From the NCBI GenBank assembly GCA_050945075.1, contig JBMNSG010000083.1, positions 1-9,922 on the forward strand: DNA of 9,922 nt, written 5' to 3'. Position 1 is the first letter of the stretch, and the number at the start of each line of letters is the position of its first letter. The notes under the pieces were generated by a model. The model ran no database searches. It was not told where the DNA came from and saw only the letters and a list, made by a program, of their open reading frames with translations. The position numbers and the translations under genes are program-made. The DNA comes from UBA7485 sp050945075. GTDB lineage: Bacteria > Bacillota > Clostridia > Eubacteriales > Eubacteriaceae. Positions 5,154 through 9,922 of the stretch are shown here, piece by piece.

Positions 5154-5915
5154 TTATTTACAATAGACGAGCAGAGCTTCTCTCAGGAAGCTGGCTCCGC
5201 CGGGCACAAGCCGGTCATAGTATTCAGCAAAACGGGGATCGCCCACATACATTTCCGCCAGTCCTGCATGTGCCTGTTTGCTGTAGGAACCGGCCGGCCA
5301 GGTCATTTCGATCCATTGTCTGTGAAGGTCACACATCTGCTGCGCTTTTTCCGAGGCAGGATCGCCTTCTCCGGCAGCTTCTGCCAGAAGCTGTTCAATC
5401 TGTTTCGTCAGGTCCTGATATTTTGTCCATGCTGCTTCGTCCATGCCGCTTATCCTTTTGTTTGAGGCATCAACCGTTTCATTTCCGTATTTGCCGCGTA
5501 TTTCTTCGCCGTATTTCGTTTCGTTATCTTCGATCAGCTGTTTTTTAAAGCCTTCGAATTTTTCTGTATCTGTCATACGAATTTCTCCTTTTTCATTTTT
5601 CAAGCTTTTTTCCACCGTTTGTATCAGGGTTTCCAGCTGCTGTTTCCGTTGTTTGAGTGACTGCAGATGTTCGGAAAGTGCCTGAACCCGGTTAAATTCC
5701 GGAGAATCAAGAATATCGGCGATACCGGCCAGAGACAGACCGAGTTCGCGGTAAAACAGGATCTGCTGGAGTCTGTCCACCTGGTTCTCACCGTAAACGC
5801 GGTAGCCATTGTCTTCTTTCCTGAGCGGGGCAAGAAGACCGATTTGATCATAGTAGCGCAGGGTCCGGGTGCTCACGCCGGAGAGCTGTGCCAGTCGGTT
5901 TATCGTATATTCCAT
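5154..5915 (-). CDS. MerR-family regulator with TipAS antibiotic-recognition domain
   Basis: The 253-residue product has an N-terminal MerR helix-turn-helix (MEYTINRLAQLSGVSTRTLRYY, residues 1-22, then NGYRVYGENQVDRLQQI), a coiled-coil dimerisation helix (about 76-112, SLKQRKQQLETLIQTVEKSL), and a C-terminal TipAS-like domain (about 114-253, with EEIRGKYG, DLHRQWIEMTWP and YDRLVPGGASFLREAL). This is the TipAL/Mta plan, and 253 residues is also TipAL-sized. Such proteins sense antibiotics or other hydrophobic compounds and activate drug-efflux or binding genes by realigning a promoter with an overlong spacer. AGGAGG at 5926-5921 precedes the ATG by five bases. Its own promoter has a 19-base spacer with a perfect dyad, indicating autoregulation. 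Codon 114 is an ATG with its own ribosome binding site, as in TipA. No efflux gene is adjacent. Confidence 0.92.
   Translation of the reverse strand: MEYTINRLAQLSGVSTRTLRYYDQIGLLAPLRKEDNGYRVYGENQVDRLQQILFYRELGLSLAGIADILDSPEFNRVQALSEHLQSLKQRKQQLETLIQTVEKSLKNEKGEIRMTDTEKFEGFKKQLIEDNETKYGEEIRGKYGNETVDASNKRISGMDEAAWTKYQDLTKQIEQLLAEAAGEGDPASEKAQQMCDLHRQWIEMTWPAGSYSKQAHAGLAEMYVGDPRFAEYYDRLVPGGASFLREALLVYCK
5574..5590 (-). promoter_or_regulatory. Internal ribosome binding site and start for a TipAS-only product
   Basis: Within the MerR gene, AAGGAG (5590-5585) lies eight bases before an in-frame ATG (5576-5574, codon 114). It falls exactly at the junction of the coiled coil and the TipAS domain. 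Initiation here would give a 140-residue protein starting MTDTEKFEGFKKQL. Streptomyces tipA is known to make a separate TipAS from an in-frame internal start, so I infer the same here. Confidence 0.55.
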
Positions 5916-5932
5916 GTTTTCCTCCTGTAATC

Positions 5933-5963
5933 ATCATAAAGCCTGACGTAACGTCAATGTAAA
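5933..5963 (-). promoter_or_regulatory. MerR-type autoregulated promoter with operator dyad
   Basis: On the minus strand TTTACA (5963-5958) and TATGAT (5938-5933) are separated by 19 bases, the overlong spacing typical of MerR-activated promoters. The spacer contains the perfect dyad TGACGTnACGTCA (5944-5956). Transcription would start at about 5926, next to or within the AGGAGG of the gene, giving a very short leader of 11-14 bases. An AT-rich palindrome ATTTTAAAAT (5969-5978) lies just upstream. Confidence 0.8.
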
Positions 5964-5982
5964 GGGGAATTTTAAAATATTA

Positions 5983-6007
5983 TGCGGAATGAGGGACTTG
6001 AACCCAC
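5983..6007 (-). pseudogene. tRNA 3' fragment (T arm plus 3' acceptor strand)
   Basis: Reading the minus strand from 6007 gives GTGGGTTCAAGTCCCTC, then ATTCCGCA. This is a T loop (TTCAAGT) flanked by GGG/CCC, followed by a 7-base acceptor strand and a discriminator A; no CCA is encoded. One T-stem pair is a T/T mismatch. The complementary 5' acceptor strand GCGGAAT, the D arm and the anticodon arm are not found upstream on this strand (6008-6060), so it is not a complete gene. The ending CCGCA and the T arm resemble tRNA-Leu. It could be a relic of a tRNA or an attachment-site copy left by an integrated element; chance similarity is possible. Confidence 0.5.
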
Positions 6008-6059
6008 ACACCGCCTTTATAAATTCTGGGAGAAGATAAAACACAGGAAAGTGCAATGT

Positions 6060-6091
6060 AAAAATGCAGAGCTTCGAAAAGCTCTGCATTT
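6060..6091 (-). terminator. Intrinsic terminator of the lipoprotein gene
   Basis: AAATGCAGAGCTT (6091-6079 on the minus strand) pairs with AAGCTCTGCATTT (6074-6062), a 13-bp stem with a TTCG loop. The 3' arm ends in T residues that continue to 6060, giving five in a row. It begins seven bases past the stop codon of the 6098-6685 gene. Confidence 0.9.
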
Positions 6092-6097
6092 CTGATT

Positions 6098-6685
6098 TTA
6101 AAAATGAAGAGGCGTATTGTCGATAAAGAAGTATTCTTCTCCGTCGTAAATAATGGATCCGGTGTTCAGATCCCCGACATGAATTGTGGTGATTTCCTGC
6201 GGCGGAGCACCTCCGGTTGTTCCATGCATCTCAATGGTCACGGAATCAGCTGTGACAGCTGTGACTTCGTACCAGCCGGTTCCGTTACAGGGATGGTCCT
6301 GGTCAGCGGATTTGAACTGATAGTGCGTCTGATCGCTCTGTTTCAAAACACTCTGGAAATAGACCGTATCTCCGGCGGCATTCTGGTAGCGCCCGGAGAT
6401 ATAATCCAGCAGGTCGTTTTCGGAATCAATCGTGTAGGTCGTCTGAGTCGTCGGATCGGAAGAGTGAGCACTGCTCGAATCTGCATCATCTTCCGCTGCC
6501 GCTGTTCCGGTATCTGCCGGCTGTCCGGTGTTGTTTTCTCCGGTTTCACTGTTTTCTGTCTGAACTGAATCTGACTGGTCCTGTTCAGATGTTTTATTCG
6601 TATTTCTGTCGGTGGAACAGCCTGTACACAACAGCAGAATGCTCCAGAAGACAATCAGCAGCGTCAGTTTCCCTTTTCGGTTCAT
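6098..6685 (-). CDS. Small secreted lipoprotein of unknown function
   Basis: The chosen 195-residue product starts MNRKGKLTLLIVFWSILLLCTGC: a basic n-region, a hydrophobic core and a lipobox-like LCTGC, with the lipidated cysteine near residue 23 (Cys rather than the usual Leu at -3). A Ser/Thr/Asp/Glu/Gln-rich linker of about 70 residues follows, the usual spacer away from the membrane. The C-terminal domain (about 85-195) begins YTIDSENDLLDYISGRYQN and contains strand-like stretches such as DSVTIEMHGTTGG and DGEEYFFIDN; I do not recognise the family. ATG 6685 has AAAGGAA upstream at good distance; an upstream TTG at 6715 would add ten residues but lacks a ribosome binding site. It has its own promoter and terminator. 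It probably sits on the outer face of the cell membrane. Confidence 0.75.
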   Translation of the reverse strand: MNRKGKLTLLIVFWSILLLCTGCSTDRNTNKTSEQDQSDSVQTENSETGENNTGQPADTGTAAAEDDADSSSAHSSDPTTQTTYTIDSENDLLDYISGRYQNAAGDTVYFQSVLKQSDQTHYQFKSADQDHPCNGTGWYEVTAVTADSVTIEMHGTTGGAPPQEITTIHVGDLNTGSIIYDGEEYFFIDNTPLHF

Positions 6686-6712
6686 GGTACTGTTTCCTTT
6701 CAGAAATATTCT

Positions 6713-6752
6713 CAAACCGGTTTGCGCAAAACATATCTGTACTTTAATTATA
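6713..6752 (-). promoter_or_regulatory. Lipoprotein gene promoter with two overlapping palindromes
   Basis: A perfect TATAAT (minus strand, 6752-6747) is preceded by only a weak -35. Just past the likely start site (about 6740) lie two perfect palindromes that share four bases: TTTGCGCAAA (6721-6730) and CAAACCGGTTTG (6713-6724). They could be an operator, or alternative hairpins in the leader RNA. Confidence 0.5.
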
Positions 6753-6779
6753 GACCAGTTTAGCAGATATAAACGATAA

Positions 6780-6917
6780 CAGAGCCCTTTTGTTCTTTCA
6801 TACCGAATTCGTTTTGGTCTGAAGGAGGATCAGATTCTTTATAAAAACGGTTCGTTTATCTGGGATTATTCAGGAGAACAGCAGCGGGTTTACCGCTTCA
6901 ATACGTTGCCGTACTAA
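6780..6917 (+). other. Open frame without standard start, possible small gene or gene relic
   Basis: The frame is open from 6780 to the TAA at 6915-6917 and reads ...KEDQILYKNGSFIWDYSGEQ... ending in RFNTLPY, a protein-like composition. There is no ATG, GTG or TTG at a useful place. AAGGAGG (6822-6828) lies five bases before an ATT codon at 6834, which would be a rare start giving 27 residues. It may be the tail of a decayed gene, or chance. The rest of the 6716-7005 gap holds the two outward promoters. Confidence 0.2.
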
Positions 6918-6925
6918 AATAACTG

Positions 6926-6955
6926 TTGGCACAGATACCGAATTCATCATATAAT
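6926..6955 (+). promoter_or_regulatory. Promoter of the TSUP-symporter operon
   Basis: TTGGCA (6926-6931, five of six) and TATAAT (6950-6955, perfect) are 18 bases apart. The spacer contains ATACCGAATTC, also found at 6800-6810. Downstream, AAGTT (6966-6970) and AACTT (6978-6982) form a small inverted repeat close to the start site, a possible operator. Confidence 0.75.
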
Positions 6956-7005
6956 AAAAAAGATTAAGTTTATTATTAACTTGTTTACAACGAACAGGAG
7001 GAAAA

Positions 7006-7767
7006 ATGACGCTTACGCTTAACACTTTTCTGATTGTCTGTCCGCTGGTTTTTCTGGCCGGTCTGGTCGATGCCATTGGCGGGGGCGGGGGGCTGATTTC
7101 TCTTCCTGCTTATCTGCTCGCCGGGCTTCCGGTCCATACGGCTGTTGCCACCAACAAGCTGTCAAGCTGCTGCGGGACAGCCACGGCTGCCGTTCGCTTT
7201 ATTAAAGAAGGCCTGGTTAATTTCCGGCTGGCCGTCCCGGCAATCATCTGTGCGATGATCGGTTCTTCGGCCGGCAGTTTTGTTTCCATGATGGTGCCTG
7301 AGCATATTATGCAGATTATTCTGTATTTTGTTCTGCCGGCAGCTGCTTTTCTGGTTCTGAATAAAAAGCTGTTTCATGACCGGGGCAGTGACGAGATTGT
7401 TCTGGACCGCAGAACGGTAACAGTCGTCTGCCTGGCATCCTTGGTGATCGGCTTTTATGACGGCTTTTACGGACCGGGAACCGGAACATTTCTGATTATT
7501 GCACTGACAGTATTTGCGGGAATGAGTGTGAAGACTGCCAATGCACAGACCAAGATCATAAACCTGACTACGAATGTTACCAGTCTGGCAGTATTTCTGC
7601 TGCACGGACAGGTATTGATTCCGCTGGGGCTGGCTGCTGCTGCAGCCAATATTGCCGGCGGCTGGCTGGGCGCAGGCCTGGTTATGAAACAGGGGAGCCG
7701 CATTGTCCGGCCCAGTATCATGCTGGTACTGGTGCTGCTGGCTGTAAAAATTATCGGACTGTATTAA
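7006..7767 (+). CDS. TSUP-family (TauE/SafE-type) membrane permease
   Basis: The 253-residue product is highly hydrophobic, with about eight predicted membrane segments, a usual length for the family. It shows the family's two-fold internal repeat. The first half has LVDAIGGGGGLISLPAYLLAG followed by TAVATNK (residues 45-51); the second has GFYDGFYGPGTGTF (149-162) followed by TANAQTK (177-183). TSUP proteins move small anions, often sulfite, sulfoacetate or other sulfur or organic anions; some are exporters. The substrate cannot be told here. AGGAGG at 6996-7001 lies four bases before the ATG. It is the first gene of a two-gene operon; 25 bases separate it from the symporter gene. A link with the asr sulfite reductase of this window is possible but unproven. 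Confidence 0.9.
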   Translation: MTLTLNTFLIVCPLVFLAGLVDAIGGGGGLISLPAYLLAGLPVHTAVATNKLSSCCGTATAAVRFIKEGLVNFRLAVPAIICAMIGSSAGSFVSMMVPEHIMQIILYFVLPAAAFLVLNKKLFHDRGSDEIVLDRRTVTVVCLASLVIGFYDGFYGPGTGTFLIIALTVFAGMSVKTANAQTKIINLTTNVTSLAVFLLHGQVLIPLGLAAAAANIAGGWLGAGLVMKQGSRIVRPSIMLVLVLLAVKIIGLY

Positions 7768-7792
7768 ATCTAAAAAAGAAACAGGAGTACAA

Positions 7793-9082
7793 ATGGAACA
7801 GGAAAACAGACCTTATGACGTTCCGGGGGATGTCCCCAAAGTAGAACCGCCCAAAAAGAAAAAATTCTCGCTGACTATGCAGATTCTGACAGCACTGCTG
7901 CTGGGGATCGCCCTGGGTTTCGCGCTGCAGGGGAATCCGCAGATTGCGGACAATTACATTAAACCTTTCGGAACCATCTTCTTGAATCTGGTCAAGATGA
8001 TTGTCGTACCGGTGGTGCTCTTTTCGATCATTGCCGGGATTATTTCACTTAAGGATATAAAGAAAGTCGGCGCCATTGGCGGCAAGACGATTCTTTTTTA
8101 TCTGTGTACCACGGCTTTCGCAGTCACCTTCGGGCTGATTGTGGCCAATGTCCTGCAGGTTGGTTCCGGCTATAATCTGTCGAGTTCGACTCTTACCGCT
8201 TATGAAGGAGCAACTTCGACGCCGTCCCTGATGGATACACTGGTGAATATTTTTCCGTCGAATGCGGTCCAGCCGCTCGCAGATGCAACCATGCTTCAGG
8301 TAATCGTGATCGCGATTTTCTTTGGCTTCGGTATTATCCTGGCTGGCAAGAAGGGCAAGATGGTCGGAGATTTCGCGGAAAGCATGAGCGAAGTCTGCAT
8401 TAAGATCATGGAAATGATTATCAAGCTGTCTCCGATCGGCGTGTTCGCACTGATCACACCGGTTATCGCCAATAACGGGCCGTCCGTACTGCTTCCGCTT
8501 CTGAAGCTGATCGGCGTCGTGTACCTGGCTTCGATCATCCACATGGTGGTCGTTTATTCGGGCGCGGTCAAGCTGCTGGCGGGTATGAGTCCGGCAAAAT
8601 TCTTTAAAGGCATGAGCTCGGCCATGCTGTTCGCTTTTTCATCGGCAAGCAGCGTCGGCGCACTTCCGCTTAATCTGGAATGTACAGAAGAACTGGGAGC
8701 GGATCCTGATATTGCCAGCTTCGTACTTCCCCTTGGGGCAACCATCAACATGGACGGTACTGCCATTTACCAGGGTGTCTGCGCCATCTTTATTGCTCAG
8801 ATTTTCGGGATCGATCTGAGCATCGGTTCCCAGATCATGATTATTCTGACGGCTACTCTGGCTTCCATCGGGACTGCAGGTGTTCCCGGTGCCGGAGTGA
8901 TTATGCTGGCGATGGTGCTGCAGTCTGTAGGGCTGCCGCTTGAAGGAATCGCACTGGTTGCCGGTGTTGACAGAATTCTGGATATGGCCAGAACCACCGT
9001 TAATATTACCGGAGATGCGGCCTGCACCATGGTTGTCAATGCCTCTGTAAACAGAAAGAAAGCAAAGGCAGAACAGGCCTGA
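7793..9082 (+). CDS. Dicarboxylate/amino acid:cation symporter (DAACS, glutamate/aspartate-type)
   Basis: The 429-residue product has the glutamate transporter fold and length. A hydrophilic Pro/Lys-rich N-terminus (residues 1-27) precedes the first membrane helix. Family motifs follow in order: the serine-rich re-entrant loop SSASSVGALPL (283-293), NMDGT (319-323), the second re-entrant tip GVPGAG (363-368), and DRILDMARTTVNITGD (393-408). Asp397, Arg400, Thr401 and Asn404 correspond to the ligand-binding residues Asp394, Arg397, Thr398 and Asn401 of archaeal GltPh. The retained arginine favours a substrate with a side-chain carboxylate, such as glutamate, aspartate or a C4-dicarboxylate, taken up with Na+ or H+. 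AGGAG (7783-7787) lies five bases before the ATG. It is the second gene of the TSUP operon and is followed by a strong terminator. Confidence 0.94.
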   Translation: MEQENRPYDVPGDVPKVEPPKKKKFSLTMQILTALLLGIALGFALQGNPQIADNYIKPFGTIFLNLVKMIVVPVVLFSIIAGIISLKDIKKVGAIGGKTILFYLCTTAFAVTFGLIVANVLQVGSGYNLSSSTLTAYEGATSTPSLMDTLVNIFPSNAVQPLADATMLQVIVIAIFFGFGIILAGKKGKMVGDFAESMSEVCIKIMEMIIKLSPIGVFALITPVIANNGPSVLLPLLKLIGVVYLASIIHMVVVYSGAVKLLAGMSPAKFFKGMSSAMLFAFSSASSVGALPLNLECTEELGADPDIASFVLPLGATINMDGTAIYQGVCAIFIAQIFGIDLSIGSQIMIILTATLASIGTAGVPGAGVIMLAMVLQSVGLPLEGIALVAGVDRILDMARTTVNITGDAACTMVVNASVNRKKAKAEQA

Positions 9083-9101
9083 ACGGATTGAAAAGCATTC
9101 G

Positions 9102-9125
9102 AAGCTGCCTGCGGGCAGCTTTTTT
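9102..9125 (+). terminator. Intrinsic terminator of the TSUP-symporter operon
   Basis: AAGCTGCC (9102-9109) pairs with GGCAGCTT (9114-9121), an 8-bp stem with a TGCG loop and a run of six T (9120-9125). It starts 20 bases past the symporter stop codon. Confidence 0.92.
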
Positions 9126-9132
9126 ACGATGA

Positions 9133-9170
9133 ATCCGGGACTGGTTCCGGGAATGGGACCGGCCCCGGAT
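9133..9170 (+). other. Long GC-rich hairpin in front of the metallo-beta-lactamase gene
   Basis: ATCCGGG (9133-9139) pairs with CCCGGAT (9164-9170), and CTGGTTCC (9141-9148) with GGGACCGG (9155-9162). Together they make a 15-bp stem with one A/C mismatch, two G-U pairs and a 6-base loop. No T run follows, so it is not a standard terminator. It lies 28 bases before the ATG at 9199 and could act in leader RNA control, transcript stability or pausing. I found no clear promoter between 9126 and 9198. Confidence 0.55.
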
Positions 9171-9198
9171 ATCTCAGATTCAAACGATATGAGGATAT

Positions 9199-9922
9199 AT
9201 GAAACAGAAGAAAACTTTGTATGTGGTCGTCGCAGTTCTGCTTGCGGCTGTACTGCTTCTGAGCGGCTGTTCGTCGTCAGGCTCGTCCGGGGAAACAGCG
9301 GCAGCGGAAGATGAGGCGGTGATCACCTACCTGGACACCGGACAGAGCAACGCCACGCTTATCCAGACAGGCTCCGGACAGAATATCCTGATCGACACCG
9401 GGGATGCCACCACTCGAAAGGAACTCATCGCTGATTTGAAGGGCCTGGGCGTACAGACTATTGATCTGCTGGTCATTACGCACTGGCATCTGGATCATGC
9501 CGGCGGCGGGAAACAGGTTGTCGAGAATTTTGATGTTAAAGAAGCCTGGGTTTCAGACAATGTCAACACCAATGCTACAACGACTAAAACGCTGCAGGCA
9601 CTGGATGATAAAAATGTAACAACGGAAACACCGAAGGCCGGTGAAACCAGAACGTTCGGAGACTGTGTTTTTACCGTTGTGGGACCGGTCAAAAGCTACG
9701 ATGATCAGAATAACTCATCCATTGTGATCCGGATGACCCATGGCGAAAACGGAAAATTCCTGTTTCCGGGAGATATGGAAGAAAAAGCAGCCGAAGATAT
9801 GGTCGCTTCGGGTGTTGATCTGAGTACTGACGTGCTGCTGGCAGCGCATCACGGCTCCAGAGACGGCAGCTGCGAAGCTTTTCTGAATGCACTCGGTCCG
9901 GATTTCAAAACGGCCGTGATCG
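9199..9922 (+). CDS. Secreted lipoprotein with ComEC-like metallo-beta-lactamase domain (3' end outside window)
   Basis: The frame is open for 241 codons to the window edge. Residues 1-24 are a lipoprotein signal (MKQKKTLYVVVAVLLAAVLL, then LSGC, lipidated Cys24) followed by a Ser/Gly/Ala/Glu linker. The domain begins ITYLDTGQSNATLIQTG (42-58) and has the metal-binding motif THWHLDHAGG (His95, His97, Asp99, His100), GDM (Asp192) and AAHHGSRDG (His217, His218). This is the order seen in the C-terminal hydrolase domain of ComEC/Rec2 and in stand-alone lipoproteins of that type; here DTGQSNA replaces the DVGQGDA of ComEC. No ComEC-like membrane channel domain precedes it. The likely role is an extracellular, membrane-anchored metal-dependent phosphoesterase or nuclease, but the substrate is unknown. 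A weak GAGG (9191-9194) lies four bases upstream. About 30-60 residues are probably missing. Confidence 0.9.
   Translation, partial: MKQKKTLYVVVAVLLAAVLLLSGCSSSGSSGETAAAEDEAVITYLDTGQSNATLIQTGSGQNILIDTGDATTRKELIADLKGLGVQTIDLLVITHWHLDHAGGGKQVVENFDVKEAWVSDNVNTNATTTKTLQALDDKNVTTETPKAGETRTFGDCVFTVVGPVKSYDDQNNSSIVIRMTHGENGKFLFPGDMEEKAAEDMVASGVDLSTDVLLAAHHGSRDGSCEAFLNALGPDFKTAVI

Noticed and set aside
5983..6060. A complete functional tRNA gene
   Set aside because: Only the T arm and the 3' acceptor strand can be found; no matching GCGGAAT 5' strand, D arm or anticodon arm is present on this strand within tRNA distance.
6686..6715. TTG at 6715 as start of the lipoprotein
   Set aside because: No ribosome binding site precedes it, and it would put ten extra residues before a normal signal peptide that starts at ATG 6685.
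9129..9314. 61-codon plus-strand open frame overlapping the metallo-beta-lactamase start
   Set aside because: It runs through the GC-rich hairpin and is out of frame with the lipoprotein, whose signal peptide and metal-binding motifs are unmistakable; it has no ribosome binding site of its own.
1..9922. CRISPR array, insertion sequence or phage genes
   Set aside because: I saw no regularly spaced repeats other than the in-frame 27-bp units, no transposase or integrase motifs and no terminal inverted repeats flanking a gene.

Overview
The window looks like a chromosomal stretch of a mid-GC anaerobic member of the Bacillota (Firmicutes). The evidence is the strong AGGAGG-type ribosome binding sites, the TATAAT promoters, short intrinsic terminators, an anaerobic sulfite reductase operon, a yjdF-type leader and gene, and a TipA/Mta-like MerR regulator. 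A gut anaerobe, perhaps of the Erysipelotrichia, is my guess from the style of the proteins; nothing in the window proves it.

Layout. Positions 1-1200 (minus strand) hold the start of asrB (cut by the window edge) and the complete asrA, subunits of the NADH-linked anaerobic sulfite reductase that turns sulfite into sulfide. A LysR-type regulator and a Gfo/Idh/MocA oxidoreductase form a translationally coupled pair on the plus strand (1339-3187), divergent from asrA. The two divergent -10 boxes are mirror images. A bidirectional terminator near 3211-3240 ends this pair and also the convergent yjdF (DUF2992) gene. The long structured leader of yjdF (about 3647-3760) carries a perfect 8-nt complement to its own Shine-Dalgarno and is best read as a yjdF-type azaaromatic-responsive riboswitch.

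Positions 3832-6752 hold three separately promoted minus-strand genes. The first is a leaderless ricin-B-type lectin domain fused to a histone-H1-like Lys/Ala/Thr tail. The second is a 253-residue MerR regulator with a TipAS drug-sensing domain, a 19-bp-spaced promoter with a perfect dyad, and an internal ribosome binding site that would release the TipAS domain alone. The third is a small lipoprotein. An orphan tRNA 3' fragment (T arm plus acceptor strand) lies between the MerR gene and the lipoprotein gene.

Positions 6926-9125 hold a two-gene transport operon with its own promoter and terminator: a TSUP (TauE/SafE-type) membrane permease and a glutamate/aspartate or C4-dicarboxylate symporter of the DAACS family. 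After a second strong hairpin, a secreted lipoprotein with a ComEC-like metallo-beta-lactamase domain begins at 9199 and runs off the window.

How the genes fit together. The window is a series of small transcription units rather than one pathway. Sulfite reduction (asr) and a TSUP permease, a family that includes sulfite exporters, share a possible sulfur theme, but they are 6 kb apart and the link is speculative. Two units (yjdF and the TipA-like regulator) look like responses to small aromatic or drug-like toxic compounds. No CRISPR array, insertion sequence, rRNA or complete tRNA was found.
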